Shown here in pieces: positions 10,048 through 18,488 of a DNA stretch of 64,000 bases; within the stretch, counting starts at the first letter, position 1; each line of letters starts with the position of its first letter. Both the position numbers and the translations under genes were made by a program. A model generated the notes under the pieces. The model was given only the letters and a program-made list of their open reading frames with translations. It was not told the origin of the DNA and did not search any database. The DNA comes from Lacinutrix venerupis. GTDB taxonomy: Bacteria > Bacteroidota > Bacteroidia > Flavobacteriales > Flavobacteriaceae. Location of the stretch: positions 150,951-214,950 of the forward strand of contig NZ_RCCH01000008.1 of the NCBI RefSeq assembly GCF_003663945.1, written 5' to 3'.

Positions 10048-11313
10048 ATGGAAAACACCACAACAACATACAAGCCTACATTAGCATCTGTTGAAGCTGC
10101 TGCAGAAAAATTAAAAGGAGTTGCATCTGTAACGCCTTTAATGTCTAACAGAAATTATTCTAAGCAATTCGACGCTAATATCATGTTTAAGCGTGAAGAT
10201 TTACAACAAGTACGTTCCTATAAAATTAGAGGTGCTTACAACAAAATGTCATCTTTAAGCCAAACAGAAATCGAAAACGGAATTGTATGTGCAAGTGCAG
10301 GAAATCATGCACAAGGTGTGGCGTTATCATGTAAGTTGTTAAAAATAAAAGGAACAATTTTTATGCCTTCTCCAACACCTAATCAAAAGGTGGAACAAGT
10401 AAAAATGTTTGGCGAAGAGTATATTGAAGTCGTATTAATTGGTGATACTTTTGATGATTCATATCATGCAGCAATGCAACAAAGTGAAGCATTAAATAAA
10501 ACATTTATTCATCCTTTTAATGATGAAAAAGTTATTGAAGGCCAAGCAACCGTTGGACTAGAAATTATAGATCAAGTGCAACATCCAATCCATTATGTAT
10601 TTGTTCCTGTTGGTGGTGGAGGTTTGTCTGCAGGATTGTCTTCAGTGTTTAAACTATTGTCTCCAAACTCAAAAATAATTGGAGTTGAGCCTACAGGAGC
10701 ACCTTCAATGTCTACGTCTTTAAGACGAAAACAAAACACCGAATTAAAAAATATCGAAAACTTTGTTGATGGTGCAGCAGTAAAACGTGTTGGTGATTTA
10801 AACTTTGCAATTTGTCAGCAAAATTTAAACGATATGATTACGGTAGACGAAGGTAAAGTTTGTCAAACCATATTAGAATTATACAATAAAGATGCTGTAG
10901 TTGTAGAACCAGCTGGAGCATTAAGCATAGCAGCTTTGGAGCAATATAAAGAAGAAATAAAAGGTAAAAATGTTGTGTGTGTTGTTAGCGGAAGCAATAA
11001 CGACATCACACGTACTCCAGAGATTAAAGAGCGTGCATTGTTGCATGCTAATTTAAAACATTATTTTATTGTCAAGTTTCCGCAACGCGCCGGTGCTTTA
11101 CGCGAATTTGTGGTAGATATTTTAGGTCCAACAGATGATATTACACACTTTGAATATACTAAAAAAGTAAACCGCGAAAATGATGTTGCTGTGGTTGGTT
11201 TAGAATTAAAATCTCCAAGCGATTTAGAACCTTTAATAACTAAAATGAAGTTGAATAATTTTTTTGGAGACTATTTAAATGATAAACCCGATTTGTTTCA
11301 GTTTTTAGTATGA
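10048..11313 (+). CDS. ilvA: Threonine dehydratase (PLP-dependent)
   Basis: Deaminates threonine to 2-oxobutyrate, the entry into isoleucine synthesis. The PLP lysine lies in RSYKIRGAYNKM (about residues 56-67), and the phosphate-binding glycine loop is VPVGGGGLSAGLSS (about 191-204). A single short ACT-like regulatory domain occupies the last ~85 residues (HYFIVKFPQRAGALREFVVDILG), as in 'short' biosynthetic forms, so total length (421) is less than the E. coli protein. It is last in the ilv operon. No strong terminator is seen before the arginine leader region. Confidence 0.93.
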   Translation: MENTTTTYKPTLASVEAAAEKLKGVASVTPLMSNRNYSKQFDANIMFKREDLQQVRSYKIRGAYNKMSSLSQTEIENGIVCASAGNHAQGVALSCKLLKIKGTIFMPSPTPNQKVEQVKMFGEEYIEVVLIGDTFDDSYHAAMQQSEALNKTFIHPFNDEKVIEGQATVGLEIIDQVQHPIHYVFVPVGGGGLSAGLSSVFKLLSPNSKIIGVEPTGAPSMSTSLRRKQNTELKNIENFVDGAAVKRVGDLNFAICQQNLNDMITVDEGKVCQTILELYNKDAVVVEPAGALSIAALEQYKEEIKGKNVVCVVSGSNNDITRTPEIKERALLHANLKHYFIVKFPQRAGALREFVVDILGPTDDITHFEYTKKVNRENDVAVVGLELKSPSDLEPLITKMKLNNFFGDYLNDKPDLFQFLV

Positions 11314-11401
11314 TTTTGATAATTATGAGCTTAAAAACTTTCAAATTCGCAAAAATTCATTAAAAAGCACAAAAATTAAATGTTTGTATTAAATTAAATT
11401 A

Positions 11402-11409
11402 TACGTTTG
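11402..11409 (+). promoter_or_regulatory. -7 box (TACGTTTG) of the arginine operon promoter
   Basis: An exact match to the Bacteroidota TAnnTTTG consensus. A TTTG at 11383-11386 could be the -33 element, although the 15-bp spacing is shorter than usual. The box ends only 4 bases before the leader-peptide ATG at 11414, so transcription would begin at or within a few bases of that start codon. Confidence 0.55.
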
Positions 11410-11413
11410 CATC

Positions 11414-11479
11414 ATGTTTACAATTATAAATAAAAACGAAAGACCCACAAGTTTGCTATTACGCAGACGACGTCGCTAA
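11414..11479 (+). CDS. Arginine leader peptide (attenuation control)
   Basis: A 21-codon open frame too short for routine calling: ATG through TAA, ending SLLLRRRRR. Five consecutive arginine codons (CGC AGA CGA CGT CGC) use four different arginine codons, and a sixth arginine lies earlier. It sits between ilvA and the first gene of the arginine operon, just after a TAnnTTTG box and 254 bp before the next gene. A ribosome stalling on the Arg run when charged tRNA-Arg is scarce would change folding of the downstream leader, as in classical his/leu/trp attenuators. Function is inferred from composition and position, which are very specific. Confidence 0.8.
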   Translation: MFTIINKNERPTSLLLRRRRR

Positions 11480-11596
11480 TATGCATACTTCAAGCTTTTA
11501 GTTAATAGTTTTTATTTTTTTTCAGACAGTGAACCACACATCACAAATATTTACTTTTCCAAATACAGTTATTAGAAATAATAACAGGATTGTTGT

Positions 11597-11660
11597 GCGT
11601 CCCATTTTACGTCGACGCCCTTAAGGGTGTACTTCTATTTTAGAACTTAGGTGAGTCCGG
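11597..11660 (+). promoter_or_regulatory. Putative attenuator structures in the arginine operon leader RNA
   Basis: Downstream of the leader peptide, 11615-11630 forms a 6-bp hairpin (ACGCCC-TTAA-GGGTGT) followed by a T-rich stretch. Just before it, ACGTCG at 11609-11614 is complementary to CGACGT inside the Arg codon run (11468-11473). The Arg codons could therefore pair with the downstream segment when no ribosome covers them, and be released when one stalls there. The exact terminator/antiterminator pairing cannot be settled by eye. The terminator stem is weak on its own. Confidence 0.4.
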
Positions 11661-11666
11661 TTCTCT

Positions 11667-11686
11667 ATTCCTGCAAAGTCAGGAAT
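11667..11686. repeat. Small palindromic repeat, family A
   Basis: ATTCCTG-CAAAGT-CAGGAAT, a 7-bp stem, in the arginine leader region 48 bp before the first structural gene. Same family as 6192-6211. Confidence 0.7.
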
Positions 11687-11733
11687 CTCAAAAAAACAAA
11701 ATCAATATTTTTTAATTATATAAATCAATTACA

Positions 11734-12357
11734 ATGAAAATTGTTATTGCTGATAAGTCACATAGTGTTTACGCAGATATTATTTGCCAAACTATTGCAG
11801 ACGCTGCTCAAGTTAGAGGAACAGGTATTGCAAAACGTAAACCAGAATACATCATTACCAAAATGGAAAATGGTAATGCAGTCATTGCTCTAGAAGATAA
11901 TAAGTTTGCTGGCTTTTGCTATATCGAACAATGGAGTCATGGTAAGTTTGTTGCTAACTCGGGCTTAATTGTACATCCTGATTTTAGAAATTTAGGACTT
12001 GCAAAAAAAATAAAGAAAGTAATCTTCGACCATTCTAGAACCAAGTATCCAAATGCCAAAGTATTTAGTATTACTACAGGTTTAGCTGTTATGAAAATGA
12101 ATAGCGACTTAGGTTATAAACCCGTTACATTTTCAGAATTAACTAAAGATCAAACCTTTTGGAACGGTTGCCAAACCTGTAAGAATTTTGACGTTTTAAC
12201 CAGAACAGAGCAAACCATGTGCTTATGTACAGGCATGTTGTATGACCCATCAAAAGAGGCTAAGCCTGTTGAAGAACACAAATACGATAAAAAAGTGTGG
12301 ACCAGATTAAAAAGCATTAAGCAAACAAGATTTCTAAAAAAAGATAAAAATGAGTAA
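11734..12357 (+). CDS. GNAT-family N-acyltransferase, probable first enzyme of arginine synthesis
   Basis: A 207-residue GNAT-fold protein. The acyl-CoA binding region reads LIVHPDFRNLGLAKKIKKVIFD (about residues 79-100), which corresponds to the family's motif A. The C-terminal third carries a cysteine cluster (NGCQTC, MCLC at about 149-168) that may bind metal. It overlaps argG by 8 bp and heads the arginine operon, so it is the best candidate for the glutamate N-acyltransferase (acetyl or succinyl) that this pathway needs. No argA or argJ of classical type is present in the window. The acyl donor is not shown by sequence. Confidence 0.7.
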   Translation: MKIVIADKSHSVYADIICQTIADAAQVRGTGIAKRKPEYIITKMENGNAVIALEDNKFAGFCYIEQWSHGKFVANSGLIVHPDFRNLGLAKKIKKVIFDHSRTKYPNAKVFSITTGLAVMKMNSDLGYKPVTFSELTKDQTFWNGCQTCKNFDVLTRTEQTMCLCTGMLYDPSKEAKPVEEHKYDKKVWTRLKSIKQTRFLKKDKNE

Positions 12358-13537
12358 TAAAAAATTAGTTATAGCATATAGTGGAGGTTTAGATACATCG
12401 TATTGCGCAGTAAGTTTATCTAAAGATTATGATGTACATGCAGTAAGTGTAAATACAGGAGGTTTCACTACGGAAGAGATTAAGAAAATAGAAAGTAATG
12501 CCTATAAAATGGGAGTTTCTACGTGTAAAAACATTGATGCAGTTGCTACTTTTTATACTAAAGTAGTCAAGTATTTAATCTTCGGGAATGTATTGAAAAA
12601 TAGTACGTATCCTTTATCAGTAAGTGCAGAACGTATTATCCAAGCTATAGAGATTATAGAATATGCTAAAAGTATTGATGCAGAATATATCGCGCATGGA
12701 AGTACAGGAGCAGGAAACGATCAAGTACGTTTTGATATGATTTTTCAAACTTTGGCTCCTGGTATTAAAATTATAACACCAATTAGAGATCAAAAACTGA
12801 CTAGAGAAGAAGAAATAGAATATTTAAAGTCGGAAGGTGTAGATATGTCTTGGGAAAAATCAAAATATTCTGTAAACAAAGGACTTTGGGGAACAAGTGT
12901 TGGAGGTGTAGAAACTTTAAAGTCTGAAAAACCTTTGCCAAGCGAAGCCTATCCTTCACCATTAGAAAAAGAAGGCGAAGAAAAAGTGACATTAACCTTT
13001 AAAAACGGGGAGTTTGTTGCTTTAAACGGACAAGAAAATGCGCCAGAAGTCAATATTGAAAACCTAAACACTATTGCTTCTGCATATGCTATTGGAAGAG
13101 ATATTCATGTTGGAGATACTATTGTTGGTACCAAAGGAAGAGTTGGTTTTGAAGCTGCTGCAGCTTTAATCACCATAAAGGCACATCATTTATTAGAAAA
13201 ACATACGCTTACAAAATGGCAATTACAACATAAAGAGTATCTGTCTAGTTTTTACGGAATGCATTTGCATGAAGGACAGTACTTAGATCCTGTAATGCGT
13301 GATACGGAAGCTTTTTTACAAAGCTCACAAAAAATGGTGTCTGGTAATGTGGTGGTCACTTTAAAACCGTATCATTTTTCTTTAGATGGTATTGTTTCCA
13401 ATCACGATTTAATGTTTAGTGCATTTAGTACCTATGGTGAAGAAAATAAAGCTTGGACAGCAGATGACGCCAAAGGATTTATTAAGATTATTGGAAATCA
13501 GAATAAAATTTATCAACAAATAAATTCAGAATTATGA
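12350..13537 (+). CDS. argG: Argininosuccinate synthase
   Basis: Joins citrulline and aspartate with ATP to form argininosuccinate. The PP-loop ATP-binding motif AYSGGLDTSY lies at about residues 9-18, and EYIAHGSTGAGNDQVRFD at about 110-127. Its 395 residues match the family. It overlaps the upstream acyltransferase by 8 bp and ends in an ATGA overlap with argC, so translation is coupled on both sides. Confidence 0.95.
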   Translation: MSNKKLVIAYSGGLDTSYCAVSLSKDYDVHAVSVNTGGFTTEEIKKIESNAYKMGVSTCKNIDAVATFYTKVVKYLIFGNVLKNSTYPLSVSAERIIQAIEIIEYAKSIDAEYIAHGSTGAGNDQVRFDMIFQTLAPGIKIITPIRDQKLTREEEIEYLKSEGVDMSWEKSKYSVNKGLWGTSVGGVETLKSEKPLPSEAYPSPLEKEGEEKVTLTFKNGEFVALNGQENAPEVNIENLNTIASAYAIGRDIHVGDTIVGTKGRVGFEAAAALITIKAHHLLEKHTLTKWQLQHKEYLSSFYGMHLHEGQYLDPVMRDTEAFLQSSQKMVSGNVVVTLKPYHFSLDGIVSNHDLMFSAFSTYGEENKAWTADDAKGFIKIIGNQNKIYQQINSEL

Positions 13538-14511
13538 TACAAGTAGGAATCATTGGAGGTGCTGGTTACACAGCAGGAGAATTAATTAGGTTGTTGTTAA
13601 ATCATCCAAAAGCGAATATTAATTTTATTTATAGTACATCTAATGCAGGAAATAAAGTATACCAAGTACATCAAGATTTAATTGGTACAACTGAGTTAGA
13701 ATTTTCGAATAGGATTAATTCAGAAGTTGATCTGCTTTTCTTGTGTTTAGGTCATGGAAATTCCACTGCTTTTTTAGAAAAAAACACTTTTTCAGATACT
13801 ACTAAAATTATAGATTTAAGTAACGATTTTAGATTGCTTGCAAATAAGAATTTTCAAGGAAAAGAATTTGTATATGGTTTAGCAGAATTAGATAAAGAAG
13901 CGATTAAAACAGCCAATTACATTGCAAATCCTGGTTGTTTTGCAACAGCATTACAATTAGCAATTTTGCCTTTAGCTGCAAATGGCTTGCTTACTAATGA
14001 TGTACATATAAATGCAGTAACAGGTGCAACTGGAGCAGGAACTTCTTTATCTACAACAACGCATTTTACATGGAGAGATAATAATTTTTCGCATTACAAA
14101 GCATTTAATCATCAGCATTTAGGTGAAATTAATCAGACAGTAAAACAGTTGCAGAGCGACTTTAATTCCGAAATCAACTTTATGCCAAATAGAGGTGATT
14201 TTTCTAGAGGAATTTTTGCAACAACGTATACAAGGTATAAAGGTTCTCTTGAGGAGGCAAAAGCAATGTACAAAGCGTATTATAAAGATGCTGTATTTAC
14301 AGTAGTTTCAGATGAAAGTATCTTTTTAAAACAAGTGGTAAACACCAATAAATGTATTATAAGTCTTGAAAAACATGGAGACAAATTACTAATTACAAGT
14401 ACCATTGATAATTTATTAAAAGGAGCTTCTGGAGCAGCGGTGCAAAACATGAATTTAATGTATGGTTTTGAAGAAACGGAAGGTTTAAAACTGAAAGCAA
14501 CTTATTTTTAA
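13534..14511 (+). CDS. argC: N-acyl-gamma-glutamyl-phosphate reductase
   Basis: Reduces N-acylglutamyl phosphate to the semialdehyde with NADPH. The Rossmann motif IGGAGYTAGELIRLL is at residues 7-21, and the catalytic cysteine is in IANPGCFATALQLA (about residues 129-142). It has 325 residues, normal length. The ATG overlaps the argG stop (ATGA). A 214-bp repeat-rich gap separates it from proC. Confidence 0.95.
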   Translation: MIQVGIIGGAGYTAGELIRLLLNHPKANINFIYSTSNAGNKVYQVHQDLIGTTELEFSNRINSEVDLLFLCLGHGNSTAFLEKNTFSDTTKIIDLSNDFRLLANKNFQGKEFVYGLAELDKEAIKTANYIANPGCFATALQLAILPLAANGLLTNDVHINAVTGATGAGTSLSTTTHFTWRDNNFSHYKAFNHQHLGEINQTVKQLQSDFNSEINFMPNRGDFSRGIFATTYTRYKGSLEEAKAMYKAYYKDAVFTVVSDESIFLKQVVNTNKCIISLEKHGDKLLITSTIDNLLKGASGAAVQNMNLMYGFEETEGLKLKATYF

Positions 14512-14548
14512 AAGTACTGCAGCTGCGTTAGCGGTTGAAGTGGCATCC

Positions 14549-14597
14549 TTTTTATTTGTCTCTTCGAGCGCAGTCGAGAAGTTGTCAAATAAAAAGA
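14549..14597. repeat. Nested palindrome in the argC-proC gap
   Basis: An outer inverted repeat CTTTTTATTTG / CAAATAAAAAG encloses an inner copy of the family C palindrome CTTCGAGCGCAGTCGAGAAG (14562-14581). As RNA this would be one long hairpin with AT outer and GC inner stems. It lies in the middle of the operon, so it may affect differential expression or RNA stability. Confidence 0.7.
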
Positions 14598-14603
14598 TAT
14601 AAC

Positions 14604-14631
14604 GGAAAACGCGACCCTTGTGGTAACGCCC
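14604..14631. repeat. Dispersed repeat, family D
   Basis: Contains AACGCGACCCTTGTGGTAACGCCC. A diverged inverse-oriented copy, GCGTTACCTAAAGGTCGCGCTTTC, lies at 33910-33933 between leuB and leuD. These GC-rich stretches contrast sharply with the AT-rich surroundings. Confidence 0.6.
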
Positions 14632-14650
14632 AAATAATAAAAAGATGTCA

Positions 14651-14670
14651 CCTTGAACGCAGTCGAAAGG
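14651..14670. repeat. Small palindromic repeat, family C (CCTTGAACGCAGTCGAAAGG)
   Basis: Shares the core CGCAGTCGA with the copy at 14562-14581 and CGCAG-CGA with a copy inside hsdM at 51871-51899. Confidence 0.65.
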
Positions 14671-14725
14671 TCTAAGTGAAAATATAGTTTAATTAAAAAA
14701 GATAACCGCTTTCGCGGTCACTACG

Positions 14726-15526
14726 ATGAAAATAGCAATTATAGGAACAGGAAACTTAGGAAAGTCCATCGCAAAAGGTTTGATTACCAACAATGCGATT
14801 ACTAGTTTGTATTTAACCAAACGGAATTTGGATGAGATTCAAGAATTTGATGGATATAAAAACGTGTATGTTACAACAGATAATACAGAAGCGGTTAAGC
14901 AGTCGGATATTATCATTTTTGCAGTGCAACCAGCGCATTTTGAGCAAATATTGAATGACATTAAGCCGGAATTAACAGAGAAACACGTGTTGATTTCGAC
15001 TATTACAGGTTTTCTAATTCCTAAGATTGAGGCACAGGTTGGAGCAGATAAATTTATTATTCGTGCCATGCCAAATACTGCTATTGCAGTTGGAAAATCT
15101 ATGACATGCTTATGTAGTAATGTGCAAGGTGAAAAACGCATTAAAATTGCTGAAGCTATTTTTAATCGATTAGGGCATTCATTAAGTATTCCAGAAAGTC
15201 AAATGCAAGCAGCAACAGTAGTTTGCGCAAGTGGTGTTGCCTTTTGGATGCGATTAATTAGAGCAACAACACAAGCAGCAATTCAGTTAGGTTTTGATGC
15301 CAAAGAAGCACAAGAATTAGCCATGTATACCAGTGAAGGAGCTGCAAGTTTGTTGATTACCAATGGAAACCATCCTGAAGAAGAAATTGACAGAGTTACC
15401 ACACCAAAAGGCTGTACGATTGAAGGTTTAAATGAAATGGAACATAAAGGGTTGAGCTCGTCTTTAATTCAAGGAATGATTGCATCGTTTAATAAAATTA
15501 ATAATATTAAAAAAGAACAGATATGA
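14726..15526 (+). CDS. proC: Pyrroline-5-carboxylate reductase-type enzyme of the arginine operon
   Basis: Belongs to the ProC family by its N-terminal NAD(P) motif IAIIGTGNLGKSIAKGL (residues 3-19), FIIRAMPNTAIAVGKSMT (about 111-128) and the C-terminal helix block with TTPKGCTIEGLNEME. It has 266 residues. ProC makes proline from pyrroline-5-carboxylate. Its place inside the arginine operon, overlapping argD by 4 bp (ATGA), is characteristic of Bacteroidota and suggests a shared glutamate-semialdehyde/ornithine branch. Confidence 0.92.
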   Translation: MKIAIIGTGNLGKSIAKGLITNNAITSLYLTKRNLDEIQEFDGYKNVYVTTDNTEAVKQSDIIIFAVQPAHFEQILNDIKPELTEKHVLISTITGFLIPKIEAQVGADKFIIRAMPNTAIAVGKSMTCLCSNVQGEKRIKIAEAIFNRLGHSLSIPESQMQAATVVCASGVAFWMRLIRATTQAAIQLGFDAKEAQELAMYTSEGAASLLITNGNHPEEEIDRVTTPKGCTIEGLNEMEHKGLSSSLIQGMIASFNKINNIKKEQI

Positions 15527-16650
15527 GTTTGTTTAACGTCTATCCTTTGTTTGATATCACTCCTGTAAAGGCAGAAGATGTCTTTGTTTTTGATGAAAAC
15601 AACTCCAAGTATTTAGATTTGTATGGTGGACATGCTGTGATTTCTATTGGACATTCGCATCCAAAATATGTGTCTGCTATCTCAGAGCAAGTTTCTAAAA
15701 TAGGATTTTATAGTAACTCAATTCAAAATCCACTACAAGTTGAGTTAGCAACAAAACTTTGTGAGTTATCTAGTTGTAAAGAGTACCAATTGTTTTTATG
15801 TAATTCTGGAGCAGAAGCGAATGAGAATGCTTTAAAATTAGCCTCCTTTCATACTAAAAAGAAAAAGGTAATTGCTTTTAAAAACGGATTTCATGGTCGT
15901 ACATCTGCAGCTGTTGCAGCAACTGATAATGCAAAGATTATTGCACCAATTAATGCGCAACAAGAGGTTGAGATTCTGGAATTAGGTGACTTAGAAGGTG
16001 TGGAGAAAGCACTAGCTAATAACGATGTTTGTACAGTAATTATAGAATGTATTCAAGGCGTTGGAGGTTTAGATGAAAGTACTGCAACTTTCTACGAGGG
16101 TGTAGATGCGTTATGTAAAAAATATAACACGTGCTTTATTGCGGATGAGGTACAATCTGGTTTTGGTAGAACTGGCGATTTCTTTGCGTTTCAGAAATAT
16201 AATGTAACTCCAGATATTATATCGATTGCCAAAGGCATGGGGAATGGTTTTCCAATTGGAGGTATTTTAATTCACCCAAATATTAAAGCCTCTTTTGGTT
16301 TGTTAGGAACCACTTTTGGTGGGAATCACTTAGCGTGTGTTGCATCTTCGACTGTATTAGAAGTTATTGAAGAAGAGGATTTGATGCAAAATACTAAAGA
16401 CATCTCAGCTTATTTTCTAGAGAAAGCAAAAGAAATTTCGGCAATTAAAAACATAAAAGGTCGTGGATTAATGTTAGGGTTGGAGTTTGATTTTCCAATA
16501 GCAGACCTTCGTAAAAAGTTAATTTTTGAACATAAGATATTTACAGGAAGTGCTAAAAATCCGAATTTATTACGGATTCTTCCGCCTTTAACCATCAAAA
16601 AAGAACACGTGAATTTGTTTTTTGAGGCTTTAAAAAGCGAATTAAATTAA
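15523..16650 (+). CDS. argD: N-acylornithine aminotransferase
   Basis: A PLP-dependent class III aminotransferase of 375 residues. Visible motifs are NSGAEANENALKLA (about 95-108), FHGRTSAAVAAT, the cofactor aspartate segment FIADEVQSGFGRTG (about 205-218) and the Schiff-base lysine in SIAKGMGNGFPIGG (about 234-247). It converts N-acylglutamate semialdehyde to N-acylornithine. The start is fixed by overlap with the proC stop. Confidence 0.94.
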   Translation: MSLFNVYPLFDITPVKAEDVFVFDENNSKYLDLYGGHAVISIGHSHPKYVSAISEQVSKIGFYSNSIQNPLQVELATKLCELSSCKEYQLFLCNSGAEANENALKLASFHTKKKKVIAFKNGFHGRTSAAVAATDNAKIIAPINAQQEVEILELGDLEGVEKALANNDVCTVIIECIQGVGGLDESTATFYEGVDALCKKYNTCFIADEVQSGFGRTGDFFAFQKYNVTPDIISIAKGMGNGFPIGGILIHPNIKASFGLLGTTFGGNHLACVASSTVLEVIEEEDLMQNTKDISAYFLEKAKEISAIKNIKGRGLMLGLEFDFPIADLRKKLIFEHKIFTGSAKNPNLLRILPPLTIKKEHVNLFFEALKSELN

Positions 16651-16660
16651 TTAAAAAAGA

Positions 16661-16678
16661 TTCCTGCTTTCGCAGGAA
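16661..16678. repeat. Small palindromic repeat, family A (TTCCTGC-TTTC-GCAGGAA)
   Basis: A 7-bp perfect stem with a 4-base loop that fills the argD-argF' gap and ends 6 bp before the argF' start. Confidence 0.8.
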
Positions 16679-16684
16679 GTAAAC

Positions 16685-17620
16685 ATGAAAAAATACACCA
16701 ACATAAAAGATATATCTAATCTTCAGGAAACCATTAAGGAGGCCATTTTATTGAAAATGAATCCTTTTGAGTTTCAGGAATTAGGAAAAAATAAAACCTT
16801 AGTCATGCTTTTCTTTAATGCCAGTTTAAGAACAAGGCTAAGCACAGAAAAAGCAGCAAAAAACCTGGGTATGAACGTTATGGTTTTAAACGTAAATGAC
16901 GCTTGGAATCTAGAGTTTGAAGATGGTACCATCATGAATGCAAATACTTCAGAACATATAAAAGAAGCTGCAGCAGTTATTTCGCAGTATGCAGATGTGA
17001 TTGCGGTTAGAGCGTTTCCTAGTTTAACCGATAAACAAAAAGACGAATCTGAATTTGTAATGAATAGTTTCATAAAATATGCAACAGTTCCAATTGTGAA
17101 TATGGAAAGTGCTACAGCACATCCTTTACAAGCATTGGCAGATGCAATTACCATTACCGAATTAACAGAAAAATCAAAACCTAAAGTCGTTTTGTCTTGG
17201 GCTCCACATCCAAAAGCGTTGCCACAAGCAGTTGCAAATTCGTTTGTAGAAATAATGCAAAATATGGATGTAGATTTAACCATTACACATCCAGAAGGTT
17301 ATGAATTAAATGAAGTTATCACGAAAAACACAACCATAAATCATAACCAAGAAGACGCATTAAAAGATGCAGATTTTGTCTATGTAAAAAACTGGAGTAG
17401 TTATAATGACTACGGAAAAGTATTAAGTCAAGATAAAAATTGGATGATAACAAAATCAAAACTTGGAGACGCTAAATTTATGCATTGTTTGCCAGTGAGA
17501 AGAAATGTAATTGTTGAAGATGCGGTTTTAGATAGTGAACAATCTGTTGTAATGCAACAAGCCAATAACAGGACATTTTCAGCGCAAATTGTGTTGAAGC
17601 AGATATTGGAAAAATTATAA
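16685..17620 (+). CDS. argF': N-succinylornithine carbamoyltransferase (ArgF')
   Basis: A transcarbamylase of 311 residues. The carbamoyl-phosphate motif is FFNASLRTRLST at residues 43-54 (a variant of SxRTR), and the C-terminal HCLPVRRN replaces the HCLP of ordinary ornithine transcarbamylases. Specificity is readable. The position equivalent to Glu92 of Xanthomonas acetylornithine transcarbamylase and Pro90 of the Bacteroides fragilis succinylornithine enzyme is Ser89 here (ANTSEHIKE). Published substitutions of that Glu by Ser or Pro are known to switch preference to N-succinylornithine. Trp74 (NDAW) is conserved. The sequence therefore favours a succinylated pathway. Confidence 0.88.
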   Translation: MKKYTNIKDISNLQETIKEAILLKMNPFEFQELGKNKTLVMLFFNASLRTRLSTEKAAKNLGMNVMVLNVNDAWNLEFEDGTIMNANTSEHIKEAAAVISQYADVIAVRAFPSLTDKQKDESEFVMNSFIKYATVPIVNMESATAHPLQALADAITITELTEKSKPKVVLSWAPHPKALPQAVANSFVEIMQNMDVDLTITHPEGYELNEVITKNTTINHNQEDALKDADFVYVKNWSSYNDYGKVLSQDKNWMITKSKLGDAKFMHCLPVRRNVIVEDAVLDSEQSVVMQQANNRTFSAQIVLKQILEKL

Positions 17621-17622
17621 TC

Positions 17623-17700
17623 GTCATTGCGAAAGAGGTACGATTGAAGCAATCTTTTAAATTGAAGAAGATTACTTCGTCATAAATTCCTCGTAATGAC
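17623..17700. repeat. Palindromic repeat, family B (GTCATTGCGA ... TCGTAATGAC)
   Basis: Long imperfect inverted repeat that fills the argF'-argB gap; the arms GTCATTGCGA and TCGTAATGAC enclose GATTGAAGCAATC and further complementary segments. A second member lies at 19552-19616. Confidence 0.75.
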
Positions 17701-17711
17701 AACTAAAAATT

Positions 17712-18488
17712 ATGAAAACACTAAAAATCATAAAAATTGGAGGAAACATCATCGATGATGATAGCGCTTTACAGCAATTCCTAAAAGCATTCGCGACTAT
17801 AGAAGCACCTAAAATCCTAGTGCATGGAGGCGGAAAACTAGCAACTAAATTAGCGCAACAAATGAAAGTTGAGGTTAAAATGATTGATGGAAGACGTATT
17901 ACAGATGCAGATACTTTAAATATTATTACTATGGTCTATGCTGGAAAAATCAATAAAACTATAGTCGCACAATTACAAGCTAACAGTTGTAATGCTATTG
18001 GTTTTTCAGGAGCAGATGGCAACACGGTAGTTTCGGATTTAAGACCATCTAAACCTATCGATTATGGATTTGCTGGAGACGTCAAAAAGGTAAATACAGA
18101 AACCTTAGAAATTCTTTTAAACAATACAATTACACCTGTGTTTTGCGCGATTACTCATGATAGAAACGGACAATTATTAAATACCAATGCAGATACGATT
18201 GCTTCCGAATTAGCAATAGGTTTTGCAACAAAATATAAAACTGAATTATATTATTGCTTCGAAAAAAAGGGCGTTTTAGAAGATGTAAATAATGACGATT
18301 CTGTTATCCAAAATATAAACACTAAAACCTACCAACCGTTAATTGAAAATGGTATTATTTATGAAGGCATGTTGCCAAAATTAAACAACTGTTTCCATGC
18401 TGTAAATAATCAAGTTCAAAAAGTTTGTATAGGTAAAGCGCAAATGCTTTTTCAAAAAGACAATAAACACACAACAATTACAAAATGA
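17712..18488 (+). CDS. argB: N-acylglutamate kinase
   Basis: Amino-acid kinase fold, 258 residues. The Lys/Gly motif is IIKIGGNIIDDD at about residues 6-17, and the substrate loop is KILVHGGGKLATKLA at about 35-49. GFSGADGNTV and TNADTIASELA mark the nucleotide site. It phosphorylates N-acyl-(probably succinyl-)glutamate. Its stop overlaps the argE start (ATGA). Confidence 0.93.
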   Translation: MKTLKIIKIGGNIIDDDSALQQFLKAFATIEAPKILVHGGGKLATKLAQQMKVEVKMIDGRRITDADTLNIITMVYAGKINKTIVAQLQANSCNAIGFSGADGNTVVSDLRPSKPIDYGFAGDVKKVNTETLEILLNNTITPVFCAITHDRNGQLLNTNADTIASELAIGFATKYKTELYYCFEKKGVLEDVNNDDSVIQNINTKTYQPLIENGIIYEGMLPKLNNCFHAVNNQVQKVCIGKAQMLFQKDNKHTTITK

